Source of the DNA: Pseudomonadota bacterium
Lineage (GTDB): Bacteria > Desulfobacterota > Desulfobulbia > Desulfobulbales > SURF-16
Direction of reading: 5' to 3'
DNA length: 64,000 nucleotides
NCBI GenBank assembly: GCA_018897105.1
Contig: JAHILF010000005.1
Location: 1 to 64,000, forward strand
Shown here: positions 37,260 to 46,540 of the stretch, one piece after another
How the letters are laid out: every line of letters starts with the position of its first letter
Position numbering within the stretch: position 1 is the first letter of the stretch
Program-made: the position numbers and the translations under genes
Notes under the pieces: model-generated
The model's database searches: none
What the model was told of the DNA's origin: nothing
Seen by the model: only the letters and a program-made list of their open reading frames with translations

Positions 37260-38603
37260 ATGCAAAATTCCCGTTGCCCTCTGGTGGCCCTTGTCGGCCG
37301 ACCCAATGTAGGCAAATCGACCCTGTTTAACCGGATTACCAAGGCGAGGAAGGCGATCGTCGATCCTACTCCGGGAGTCACCCGTGACCGTCATTATGAA
37401 AAGGTAACGGTAAACGACCGGCAGTTTATTCTCGTTGATACGGGCGGCATAGAGATTGCCCGGGACGAAACCATGAGCTCGCTGATTCAGCAGCAGACCC
37501 AGCAGGCCATTGAGGAGGCGGATATCATCGTCCTGCTGCTCGATGCAAGAGGAGGACTGCTGGCGGAAGATTATGAAGTGGTTAACATGCTGCGGCGGGT
37601 CGATAAACCGTTTTTCCATGTGGTCAATAAGATTGACGGGCCGGAACAGGAGGAGACCCTGCTTGCCCAATTTTATGAGCTGGGCATTGACCGCCTCTGG
37701 GGTGTTTCGGCAGAGCACGGGTACGGCGTAGCGTATTTCCTCGAAAATCTGGTGGCCAGCATGGCCCCCGCTGAAGAAGGGGAGGTCTTGCCGGACGACA
37801 CCATTAAAATTGCCTGCATCGGCCGCCCCAATGTGGGCAAATCATCATTGATCAATCGTCTGCTCGGCGAGGAACGCATGGTGGTTTCGGAGATTCCCGG
37901 CACCACCCGTGATGCGGTGGACACCCTGCTTGAAAGAAATGGGCGCAACTATCTTCTCATCGACACCGCCGGCATCCGGCGCAAGGGCAAGGTAACGGAA
38001 AAGCTGGAAAAGTTCAGTGTCATGCGAGCCCTGTCCACCCTGGAGCGATGTGACATTGCCCTGCTGCTCATCGACGCAGGAGAAGGGATCACCGAACAGG
38101 ATACCAAGGTGATCAGCTATGCCTTGGAGCGCGGCCGGGCCTGTCTGCTCCTGGTCAACAAGTGGGACCTGGTAAAAAATGAGAAAAAACAGCAGAAGAA
38201 AATTCTTGAAGAGGTGGCCATGGCCACGCGTTTCATGGAATATGCACCGGTGCTCAATATCTCGGCTCTCACCGGGGCAGGCACCAACAGGATTTTTTCC
38301 GTGCTGGATGAGGTCTATAAGCAGTATACTGCGAAGTTTTCCACCAATATGATCAACAACATTCTCCGGAAAGCGGTGGAAACCCACAACCCTTCGCTCC
38401 ACAAGGGAAAACGGCTCAAATTTTATTACACCACCCAGGTGGGAATCAAGCCGCCTACCTTTATCATCTTTGTCAACTACCCGAAAGGGGTGCATTTTTC
38501 CTACCATCGTTTCCTTGCCAATCAGTTCAGCGCCGGCCTCGGGCTGGATAAGATCCCCGTGAAAATTATCTTGAAGGAGCGGCAGCGCAAGAAGTACGAC
38601 TGA
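37260..38603 (+). CDS. der: Ribosome biogenesis GTPase Der
   Basis: Two G domains: GRPNVGKSTLFNRI, PGVTRDRHYE; GRPNVGKSSLINRLLGEERMVVSEIPGTTRDAVD; KH-like C-term. Confidence 0.98.
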   Translation: MQNSRCPLVALVGRPNVGKSTLFNRITKARKAIVDPTPGVTRDRHYEKVTVNDRQFILVDTGGIEIARDETMSSLIQQQTQQAIEEADIIVLLLDARGGLLAEDYEVVNMLRRVDKPFFHVVNKIDGPEQEETLLAQFYELGIDRLWGVSAEHGYGVAYFLENLVASMAPAEEGEVLPDDTIKIACIGRPNVGKSSLINRLLGEERMVVSEIPGTTRDAVDTLLERNGRNYLLIDTAGIRRKGKVTEKLEKFSVMRALSTLERCDIALLLIDAGEGITEQDTKVISYALERGRACLLLVNKWDLVKNEKKQQKKILEEVAMATRFMEYAPVLNISALTGAGTNRIFSVLDEVYKQYTAKFSTNMINNILRKAVETHNPSLHKGKRLKFYYTTQVGIKPPTFIIFVNYPKGVHFSYHRFLANQFSAGLGLDKIPVKIILKERQRKKYD

Positions 38604-38988
38604 CAGTCCGGGAGCACCCGGTCAGCATGCCGGAACATTTGCTTGATTTTACGGGTTACCGTTGGGTGGTCATCAGCCCATTTATGATGAAAGTGTCTCT
38701 CTTTGCCAACATTTTTTCCGTAGTCGCGCTATTTTTTTTGAGTAATTCTAATAAAATAGTTGGTGAAACGTAAAAAAATCATATAATGGGTATAATATCC
38801 TTAAGCGGGGGGCAGCCCTTGTTATCTTCTTTTTGGTGGGGTAGACTTTATCGCGTGGGTTGCGCGTAATAGCGTGTGGCTGGCAGTGCGAAACCTTGCA
38901 GCATCTTGAGAGCTTATTTGCAGACAAAGCCCTCAGCTGATTCCTGTAAAAATTCCCCGGCAACGGGTGGATTCTGCAGCCCGGGTTA

Positions 38989-40425
38989 ATGCGCGAAGAA
39001 ATGGACAATGATGGGACAGATATGGAGACCAAGATGACGTATCCTCAACAGAAGCAACGGAAGGTGACTCTGTTGCTGATTGCTGAAGATGACAGTTTCT
39101 CCCAGCAGTTACACAACGATCTGCTCGGCAACGGGTTTCTGATGCGGAAAATAATTCTCGGGGGTGAAGGTGAAGATTTCCCGGAAATATTGAATGTGGA
39201 TGCCGTTGTTGTCTGCTCCTGCCAGCCGGATCCATTGGACGGCATCTATCTTCTGGAACGGTTTAAATCCCTTGGCCATGAGATGTCCATATTTCTGGTT
39301 GCCCGCCATGGCTCGGAAAAAAAGGCCGTTGCCGCCCTTAGGTCCGGTGCCACCGATTATTTCTCCGGACCGGATGCCAATGAAGAACTGACCCGTTGCA
39401 TCAAGCATCATTTACATGATCGGGCCGCCGCCTTTGAGATATCGTCAGCTGAAAAAATAAAGGACCAAAACGGCGAATCCGAACTGGTGGGCGCCAGCAG
39501 GCAGATGCAGGAACTGCGGAATTACCTGCTGAAAGTTGCCAACCGGGACAGCATCGTGCTCGTTACAGGTGAGACGGGAACCGGCAAGGAGTTGACGGCG
39601 GATTATATCCATTCCCACAGCCGGCGGAAAAATATGCCGCTGATCCGCATCAATTCTTCTGCCATGCCTGAACAACTGGTGGAAAGCGAGCTTTTCGGCT
39701 ATGAAAAAGGGGCTTTCACCGGTGCCGTCAGCGCCAAGCCTGGCAAATTCGAACAGGCTCACGGCGGTACGCTTTTTCTTGACGAAATCGGCGAGATGTC
39801 ATCCTTTGCCCAGGCAAAGATCCTGCGTATTCTGGAATGCGGGCGGGTTCACCGCCTGGGCGGCAGTGTTGCCACGGACATTGACGTGCGGATCATTGCC
39901 GCGACGAATCAGGACCTGGAGCAACTGGTGGAGCAGGGACGGTTCAGAAAGGATCTTTTTTTCCGGTTGAATGTGGCGCGGGTGCATCTGCCTCCTCTAC
40001 GTGACCGCAGAGAGGATATCCCTGTGTTGCTGAGCAAGTTTGTCAAGGATTTCAATACGCTTTTTGGCCTGCATACCAAAGGATTCAGTGAAAAGGCCTG
40101 GTTTTCCCTGTTGAAATATGATTGGCCCGGCAATATCCGTGAGCTGAGAAATGTCCTGGAGGCAACCTATATCAACGGCCCGTCCGATACGATCACTTTC
40201 CGTGATCTGCCCAAGCCTTTCCAGCAGATGTTTTACGGTGGGGATTTTCGGCCCAAGAGTGAACGTGACCAGGTGCTGTCTGCGCTTTTTGCCGCTAACT
40301 GGAACAAGAGCAAGGCTGCCGAGAAACTCAACTGGTCCCGCATGACTCTTTACCGGAAGATGGCCAAACATCAGATAGTGCAACACCGCAGTATCCGTAC
40401 GCCATTTTCTGTGATACGCCAGTAA
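38989..40425 (+). CDS. Sigma54-interacting transcriptional activator with degenerate receiver
   Basis: GETGTGKELTADYIH, EKGAFTGAVSAKPGKFEQAHGGTLFLDEIGEM, Fis-like HTH; REC lacks phospho-Asp (AVVVCSCQPDPLDG). Confidence 0.92.
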   Translation: MREEMDNDGTDMETKMTYPQQKQRKVTLLLIAEDDSFSQQLHNDLLGNGFLMRKIILGGEGEDFPEILNVDAVVVCSCQPDPLDGIYLLERFKSLGHEMSIFLVARHGSEKKAVAALRSGATDYFSGPDANEELTRCIKHHLHDRAAAFEISSAEKIKDQNGESELVGASRQMQELRNYLLKVANRDSIVLVTGETGTGKELTADYIHSHSRRKNMPLIRINSSAMPEQLVESELFGYEKGAFTGAVSAKPGKFEQAHGGTLFLDEIGEMSSFAQAKILRILECGRVHRLGGSVATDIDVRIIAATNQDLEQLVEQGRFRKDLFFRLNVARVHLPPLRDRREDIPVLLSKFVKDFNTLFGLHTKGFSEKAWFSLLKYDWPGNIRELRNVLEATYINGPSDTITFRDLPKPFQQMFYGGDFRPKSERDQVLSALFAANWNKSKAAEKLNWSRMTLYRKMAKHQIVQHRSIRTPFSVIRQ

Positions 40426-40591
40426 TTGTCCGGCACTTGTCACATTACCTTGTGACGTCCATCTGTCACATTCTGCCCTGAGTCCGTTAGCCACCAGCCG
40501 AAAGGCTGAAATTCCGTCCTGTTTCCCTTATATTGCCGTTCCAATCCGTCCCTTGCCCTTCCACCTGTTACAGGTTTGCCGGGAAATGATT

Positions 40592-40605
40592 TTGACTGAC
40601 GTCAA
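40592..40605. promoter_or_regulatory. Possible CRP/FNR-family operator
   Basis: TTGAC-TGAC-GTCAA inside AAATGATT...AATCATTT. Confidence 0.35.
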
Positions 40606-40733
40606 TCATTTCGCCTAATATATTGTTTTGTTTGGTTTATTTATTTATGCCTCCTGTGGCGCGGATTTTGATTAGCTTAAAACCGGTAGCAATAGTGTTT
40701 TCGCTTCATCCGACCGGGGAAAATTGATGAGTT

Positions 40734-40884
40734 CGTATTTATGCCCCTTCAGGGTAAAAAAATCTTGGCACCGAATTTCCGTGACGATAAATCAGTAACT
40801 TATCATGCACTGTACGGCTGTCGAGAGGGTTTTTACCCAAGGGGCATAAATACCCGCAAGGGGCATAAATACGAGACAGTCAAA
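40734..40884. repeat. Long-hairpin repeat (family B copy 2)
   Basis: GTATTTATGCCCCTTCAGGGTAAAAAAA ... GGTTTTTACCCAAGGGGCATAAATACCCGCAAGGGGCATAAATACGAGACAGTCAAA; core shared with 26732-26814. Confidence 0.7.
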
Positions 40885-40918
40885 AATTCCGCAAACCATA
40901 AAAAAGGGTAAGGCAACT

Positions 40919-41176
40919 GTGAGCAAAACAATTGAAGGCAGGTACGCGAATTATTTTGATATCGGGCATAACGCCTTTGAATTTGTTATTGATTGCGGCC
41001 AGTATTTTCAGGAAAATAATGATGTCGTCTGTCATACCCGCATCATAACCAGTCCGGTCTATGCAGCGGCGCTGTTGCAGGTTCTTGCCGATGGCTTGAA
41101 GAGCTACAGGGAAAAGTATGGCGAGATTCCGGAAATCGAGGAGACAACGGTAAAGGGATGGAGCATGCTCTGTTAG
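40919..41176 (+). CDS. DUF3467-like small protein
   Basis: GTG start; GRYANYFDIGHNAFEFVIDCGQYFQENNDVVCHTRIITSPVYAAALLQVLADGLKSYREKYG. Confidence 0.65.
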   Translation: MSKTIEGRYANYFDIGHNAFEFVIDCGQYFQENNDVVCHTRIITSPVYAAALLQVLADGLKSYREKYGEIPEIEETTVKGWSMLC

Positions 41177-41307
41177 CGTTTCTGCCCGGTATCTCGTAGA
41201 ATTTCCAGCTTTTTACGATTTTGATCATTCCTGCCCCATCATTGCTGAAGAGGACATTATGTCTCTGCGGTGCAGTTTTTCTTTCATAACTGGATAACAG
41301 CGAAAGT

Positions 41308-42690
41308 GTGAAGCTCATGACAACCGGTAAATCTGCAACTGCCTCGGCAAAACTCATTATTGCCGCAGGGGGAATCATGGAAAAACAAACCCCCCGAGGG
41401 ATCATGATTGCCGTGATCCTACGCGACCGTTATGGGGAGGAATGGGCTTTGCCCAAGGGGAAACTGGAAGAGGGGGAATCCCTTGAAGAGGCAGCCCTGC
41501 GGGAAGTCAATGAAGAAACCGGCTGCCGGGCGGTGATCACCTCTTTTGCCGGTACCAGTTTTTATCATCCCGGCAAGGCCCCGAAAGTGGTTTTTTTCTG
41601 GAGGATGCTTGCCTCAGATGAATGCCGTTTTACCCCTTCAAGAGAGATAAAAAAACTAGAGTGGCTTACCCCCCGGGAGGCATTGCGGCGGCTGACCCAT
41701 AATGAGGAAAAAAAGTTGGTGGCCGCCATCTACGGCAGGGCAAATGATATTGATCGCTACCTGCCCACCTTTTCCCGCTTTTTTCAGACAGCCAACCTGA
41801 TCTTTACCAGAATTACCGCCATGCATCGGTGGCAGAGGTTGTCGGCCACTATAAATTCCTATGCCATGGAACTCGAGTGCCGGGAAAATGTCTTTCGGGG
41901 CCAAAAGAGCTCTTGTGAGCCCTGCATTGAGGAGGCAAGGGAGGCGCTACGCCGGGCTCAACAGGCGCTTGATGACCAGGGTGACATCGATGGCGGCTGG
42001 AAGTATTTTTTTGCTGCGCAACGGATGGAGATATTTTCCCTGGATCAGGACCAGTTGCGGACCAAAGCCATTGTCCTGTACAATGAGTCGGAAAAACTGA
42101 CCGGCTGGCGCAAGGAGGCGGTGCGCGATCTTCTCGCGGATGTGGAGAACGGGGCTGCCATGACTCGGGAGCATGTTTTCCAGGCCGCCCTGGTCATTGA
42201 CGAAAACTATATGAACCAGGCCTATAAGGACGGATTACTGCGCAGCCACGTTGTCTATCTGGCCCTGATCCTTTTGGTGCAGATCAGTTTTCTCTCCTTT
42301 AATTTCAGCCAGATAAAGAGGGTTTTTTCCTCCGCCACGGAACTGCCGTTATCGGATGACTGGATGTTTGTTAGCGTGATGGTTTTCGGTCTGCTCGGCG
42401 GCACGGTAAGCGCCATAGTATCCGCCCCCACCGCCACCAAGTCAACAAGGGTACCGGAAATGGCCCATACCATCCGGGTCACCATGCTGCGCATTCTCAT
42501 GGGCATGGTGTCGGCTTTGCTCATCGTCATGATTATCAAGTCAGGCATCGGCGCGCAAGTTTTCAATAAAGAGATTTTCGACAAACTGGGAAAAACAAAT
42601 TATTTCCTGCTGCTTGCAGCATTTGTCTCCGGTTTTTCCGAAAGACTGGTGCTCCGGTCAATACGGCTTTTTGTGGATAAAAAGCCGTGA
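41308..42690 (+). CDS. NUDIX hydrolase fused to helical linker and multi-TM domain
   Basis: NUDIX box GKLEEGESLEEAALREVNEETGC; C-terminal hydrophobic segments with AAFVSGFSERLVLRSI. Confidence 0.85.
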   Translation: MKLMTTGKSATASAKLIIAAGGIMEKQTPRGIMIAVILRDRYGEEWALPKGKLEEGESLEEAALREVNEETGCRAVITSFAGTSFYHPGKAPKVVFFWRMLASDECRFTPSREIKKLEWLTPREALRRLTHNEEKKLVAAIYGRANDIDRYLPTFSRFFQTANLIFTRITAMHRWQRLSATINSYAMELECRENVFRGQKSSCEPCIEEAREALRRAQQALDDQGDIDGGWKYFFAAQRMEIFSLDQDQLRTKAIVLYNESEKLTGWRKEAVRDLLADVENGAAMTREHVFQAALVIDENYMNQAYKDGLLRSHVVYLALILLVQISFLSFNFSQIKRVFSSATELPLSDDWMFVSVMVFGLLGGTVSAIVSAPTATKSTRVPEMAHTIRVTMLRILMGMVSALLIVMIIKSGIGAQVFNKEIFDKLGKTNYFLLLAAFVSGFSERLVLRSIRLFVDKKP

Positions 42691-42756
42691 GGACCGATCG
42701 AGTCTTGCAGCAGCGGTAAATGATGGTCAGATTAAATCATAAAGGGGAGTCTGGTG

Positions 42757-45021
42757 ATGCAATTAACGAAAGAACAGGAAGAGGCATCCGGGCGGCTGCT
42801 GACAGGTGATGCGGATAACAGAATCTTCTGGAGCGACAATGGCAAAATAGCAAAATTTATCATGGGACGACTCTCTGCACCCTCAGGGGATGACCCGGAA
42901 ACCATTGCCCGGGCCTTTATTTCTGATAACCGGGAACTCTTCGCCCTGGCAGCGGATGTGCCTGAGCGGCTTGAGGTGTCATCCATTGAACATGACCGAC
43001 AGGGCCATTCACATGTCTGCCTGGCCCAGTTCATCCGGGATGTGCCGGTGCATGAGGGTTCGGTGCAGGTGCATATCAACGGTGACGGCGTGGTGACCGC
43101 TTACAAGGACAACCGGTTGGCTGAGGCGGATGTGGATTTCCAGCCGCGTTTCAGTGAGGTGAATGCCGTGCATGCCGCCATGGCGGATATCGGCGAGGAG
43201 CAGGGTGAGAAGCAGCAGAGCAGGCGCTGTCTCTATCGGCATACCGACAAAAAAGTACATCTGGCCTGGCAGGTGGAAATAGTGGTCCAGCATGAGCATG
43301 GTGCACGCTTTTATTTCATCGATGCCCATGACGGCAGCGTGCTCTACCGCTTTTCCGAAAGCAGGGCCATCATGGCACAGAAGACCTATACGGCAAAAAA
43401 TCAGCAGACTCTGCCCGGTACTCTGGTTGTCCAGGATGAACAGACTTCCACCGATGAGGTGGTGCAGGCTGCCCATAACAATGCCAAAGAGGTCTACAAG
43501 TATTACCAGAAAACCTTCGGCCGCGACAGTTATGACAATCAGGGCTCCCCCCTGGTGTCCACGGTTCATTTCGGTCAGTCCTACAACAACGCCTACTGGA
43601 ACAGCTACCGGAAGCAGATGGTCTACGGCGACGGAGACGGCCGGCAGTGGCTGCCTCTGGCCTATGCCTTGGACATTGTCGGCCATGAATTCACCCATGC
43701 CATCACCTCCTGTACCGCCCGTTTTGTCTATGCCGAACAGTCCGGCGCCCTGGATGAGGCATTTGCCGATTTCTTCGGGGTGATGATAGCGAGCGACGGG
43801 GAGATAGTGGACTGGCAGATGGGGGAGGGAGTCTATACCCCTTACCGCAGCGGCGACGCCCTGCGCGATCTGTCAGATCCTTCCCGCTACGGTCTGCCGG
43901 ACCACATGGACTCTTTCATGCATATCCGGCCCGATGAGCTGCCTGATGGGGAAAAAAATGACCTGGGCTGGGTTCATTATAACTGCGGCATTCCCTGCAA
44001 GGCGGCCTATCTCACCGTGGCCGGGGGCACCCACCACGGCATCACGGTGGAAGGCATAGGCAGGGAAAAGGCGGAGCAGATCTATTTCCTCGGTCTGACC
44101 GAATATATGCGCAGCTCCACCCTGAGCCGCTGGACCTTTGAGCAGGCACGCTTTGCGGCGCTGAATGCTTGCCGCCAGCTGTACGACGACCAGGGCAGGG
44201 AATATGCCGCCCTTAAGAATGCCTGGGCCGCAGTCGGGGTGGGGGAACCGGCAGCCAGGTTCGCCGTGATCGACAAGGAGGTCAGCCCGTCGCTTGCCAT
44301 CCCGGACAATAAGCCCCAGGGAGTCAGCAGCTCCATTCAAATCGAGGAACAGGGGATTCTCAGGGAATTAACCGTGGTTGTCATGATTAACCATTCCTAC
44401 ATAAACGACCTGCGGGTGCGACTGGTGTCCCCCGGCGGCGAGGAGGTTGTGCTGCATGACCGTACCGGTGGGGAGGAGGATGACATCATTGAGGAGTACC
44501 GCATGGACAACACCCCTGATCTGTTGAAGTTTGTCGGCGATATGGTGCAGGGAGAATGGCAATTGATCGTTGCCGATCATGCCCGGCTTGATCAGGGCAC
44601 CCTGGCCAGCTGGGGCTTGACCATGGCCATGGAAAAACTTGAACAGAAAAGCCTGGCCAGGGAGGTTGGACTTGAGCTGCCCATCCCGGACAACAGCCCC
44701 CAGGGGGTTGCCGGCATCATCTCCGTTGAGGAGAGCGGCACCATTCTCCATGCTGATGTGACCGTTGATATCTCCCATACCTGGGTCGGGGATCTGCAGC
44801 TCATTCTCATGGATCCGTCCGGCAGCGAAATGGTGCTGCACGACCGGTCGGGCTCCAGTCGCCATGACATAAAAAAAACCTACAGCACCCGCACTGACGA
44901 CGTGCTGCGTCAGCTGGTCGGTGCTGCGATGCAGGGCGACTGGACCTTAAAGGTGAGTGACCTGGCCGCTCAGGATACCGGCATCCTGCATGGATGGAAA
45001 ATGGAGATCCTGTACAGCTGA
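42757..45021 (+). CDS. M4 (thermolysin-like) metallopeptidase with two C-terminal P-domains
   Basis: DIVGHEFTHAITSC, SGALDEAFADFFG, FTP-like propeptide; two repeats LxIPDNxPQGVxxxIxxEExG...WxLxxxD with SPGGEEVVLHDRTGG / DPSGSEMVLHDRSGS. Confidence 0.9.
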   Translation: MQLTKEQEEASGRLLTGDADNRIFWSDNGKIAKFIMGRLSAPSGDDPETIARAFISDNRELFALAADVPERLEVSSIEHDRQGHSHVCLAQFIRDVPVHEGSVQVHINGDGVVTAYKDNRLAEADVDFQPRFSEVNAVHAAMADIGEEQGEKQQSRRCLYRHTDKKVHLAWQVEIVVQHEHGARFYFIDAHDGSVLYRFSESRAIMAQKTYTAKNQQTLPGTLVVQDEQTSTDEVVQAAHNNAKEVYKYYQKTFGRDSYDNQGSPLVSTVHFGQSYNNAYWNSYRKQMVYGDGDGRQWLPLAYALDIVGHEFTHAITSCTARFVYAEQSGALDEAFADFFGVMIASDGEIVDWQMGEGVYTPYRSGDALRDLSDPSRYGLPDHMDSFMHIRPDELPDGEKNDLGWVHYNCGIPCKAAYLTVAGGTHHGITVEGIGREKAEQIYFLGLTEYMRSSTLSRWTFEQARFAALNACRQLYDDQGREYAALKNAWAAVGVGEPAARFAVIDKEVSPSLAIPDNKPQGVSSSIQIEEQGILRELTVVVMINHSYINDLRVRLVSPGGEEVVLHDRTGGEEDDIIEEYRMDNTPDLLKFVGDMVQGEWQLIVADHARLDQGTLASWGLTMAMEKLEQKSLAREVGLELPIPDNSPQGVAGIISVEESGTILHADVTVDISHTWVGDLQLILMDPSGSEMVLHDRSGSSRHDIKKTYSTRTDDVLRQLVGAAMQGDWTLKVSDLAAQDTGILHGWKMEILYS

Positions 45022-45066
45022 CGTGAGAAGGGAAAGGCTGCACTTTTTGGCTGGCGGATTTGCCTC

Positions 45067-45795
45067 CTATTTGGGCTGGGCAAAGAATTTATCCAGCATG
45101 CGGGGAAAGTTGGACAGCGAGGTCAGATGGCTGTAAATCCAGGCAAATTCACCTTCTCTAAAAAAATCGAGCACCTTTGCATCTTCGAGGGCGCGCAGTT
45201 TTTCCTCGTTCACCACAAAGATGCCGTTCAGTCTAAATTTCTTGCTGCCGTCCCTGGTGCCGAATTCGGCCTTCATTTCCTGCAGCACGCCGCTATCCGC
45301 CAGACGGGAGATAAAAGAATTGGTATGCTGCATCTGCATATGATAATCCTGGATCAGCTGTACCGCTTTTTCCAACATCGGCGCCGGGGTTCCGTCTTCA
45401 TTGAAGACGGGAGCGCCCTTTTCCGCGTCAATTCCCTTGTATGCTTCATCGATGCAGATGTTCAGCTTGCCCGCCTCATTGGTGGTTGAGGGTACGAACG
45501 GATAACGCCTGATGTAGGCGGGAATGTAATAGCCGTTCCATTTTCCTTCCTTGGAGACAAAGAGGTTCTGGTTATCCTGCAGCCCTAAAATGATGGTGGG
45601 GATGTATGCTCCCTGGCTGTTTTTGATGAAGGCAATGGGGTATTCCTTTGCTGCCTCGATGAATTCCACCCCGGCAATGGGTATGGAATTGGCCGAGGCG
45701 GCAAAGAAAAAATCAGTCACCGGAGCAACTCTGGTTTTTTTGTGTTTCGTGATGTCGAGAACCACGATTTTCTCATAGATGAGCATCTGGGGCAT
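45067..45795 (-). CDS. SapC family protein
   Basis: FAASANSIPIAGVEFIEAAKEYPIAF, YYIPAYIRRYPFV, CIDEAYKG. Confidence 0.88.
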   Translation of the reverse strand: MPQMLIYEKIVVLDITKHKKTRVAPVTDFFFAASANSIPIAGVEFIEAAKEYPIAFIKNSQGAYIPTIILGLQDNQNLFVSKEGKWNGYYIPAYIRRYPFVPSTTNEAGKLNICIDEAYKGIDAEKGAPVFNEDGTPAPMLEKAVQLIQDYHMQMQHTNSFISRLADSGVLQEMKAEFGTRDGSKKFRLNGIFVVNEEKLRALEDAKVLDFFREGEFAWIYSHLTSLSNFPRMLDKFFAQPK

Positions 45796-45821
45796 TTTTG
45801 TCTCCTGAAAAAAAATAAAAA

Positions 45822-45853
45822 ACGGCTGTAAAAACGTTCCTTTTTACAGCCGT
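45822..45853 (-). terminator. Intrinsic terminator of the cytochrome gene
   Basis: ACGGCTGTAAAAAcgttccTTTTTACAGCCGT; on the minus strand followed by TTTTTATTTTTTTT. Confidence 0.85.
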
Positions 45854-45874
45854 GTTCTGTGTGGGTTTTGCCGG

Positions 45875-46189
45875 CTATTTTGCCAGGGATTTGATGTAGA
45901 GCTTAAGCGACTCCATGGCAACGGTATTTTCACTGATGCCTTCACCCTGCAGGGGCCCCTTGATACACTGGTTGATCAGAGCGGCCAGGTCGGATCTGGC
46001 GCCCGCCTTTTCCATTCCCTTGCCGTTTGCATGGCAGGTATTGCAGCTTTTGTCATTTTTGGATGCGCCCAGCCCCGCATTATTAAACAGGGTGTGGCCG
46101 AGCTCCACCGAGGCCTCTTCGGCCTGGACCGGCAGCGCAAAGAGCACGAGAGCACATGCTGCGGCGAGTAGTGTGACGGTTTTTTTCAT
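45875..46189 (-). CDS. Small c-type cytochrome, exported
   Basis: Signal peptide MKKTVTLLAAACALVLFALPVQAEE; CNTCH haem motif; distal Met candidates. Confidence 0.85.
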   Translation of the reverse strand: MKKTVTLLAAACALVLFALPVQAEEASVELGHTLFNNAGLGASKNDKSCNTCHANGKGMEKAGARSDLAALINQCIKGPLQGEGISENTVAMESLKLYIKSLAK

Positions 46190-46500
46190 TTTGGACTCCT
46201 TGTTTGAGTGGTGAAAAGGTGTTTCTCCTGCAAGATGAAAGAGTGGAAACGGGACGGATTTTCGGCGGCCCCGCAATCCAGCCGAGAGAGGCTGCTGCCT
46301 GCATTATTATGTTATAAAAATGAGAAAAGGCAACATCATTTTTTTTTCGGATGGGAATTCAGGGACCTCTCTTTCGGTCTGCGATGAAGACAAATACCAG
46401 TAGGGTCACCCTCTGACTGCCAGCGGAAAGTTTCTGTTAAAAGAAGTTGAAATTAAAAGGAATATTACCTAGAGTGATTTTATTACTGAGCAAATGCATT

Positions 46501-46522
46501 TGAATGAATTTCCGTTCACTCA
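46501..46522. promoter_or_regulatory. Imperfect palindrome upstream of the T6SS cluster (operator-like)
   Basis: TGAaTGAA-N6-TTCAcTCA 19-40 nt before the GTG of the first T6SS-cluster gene. Confidence 0.4.
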
Positions 46523-46540
46523 TAATAAAAGGATGTCTGC

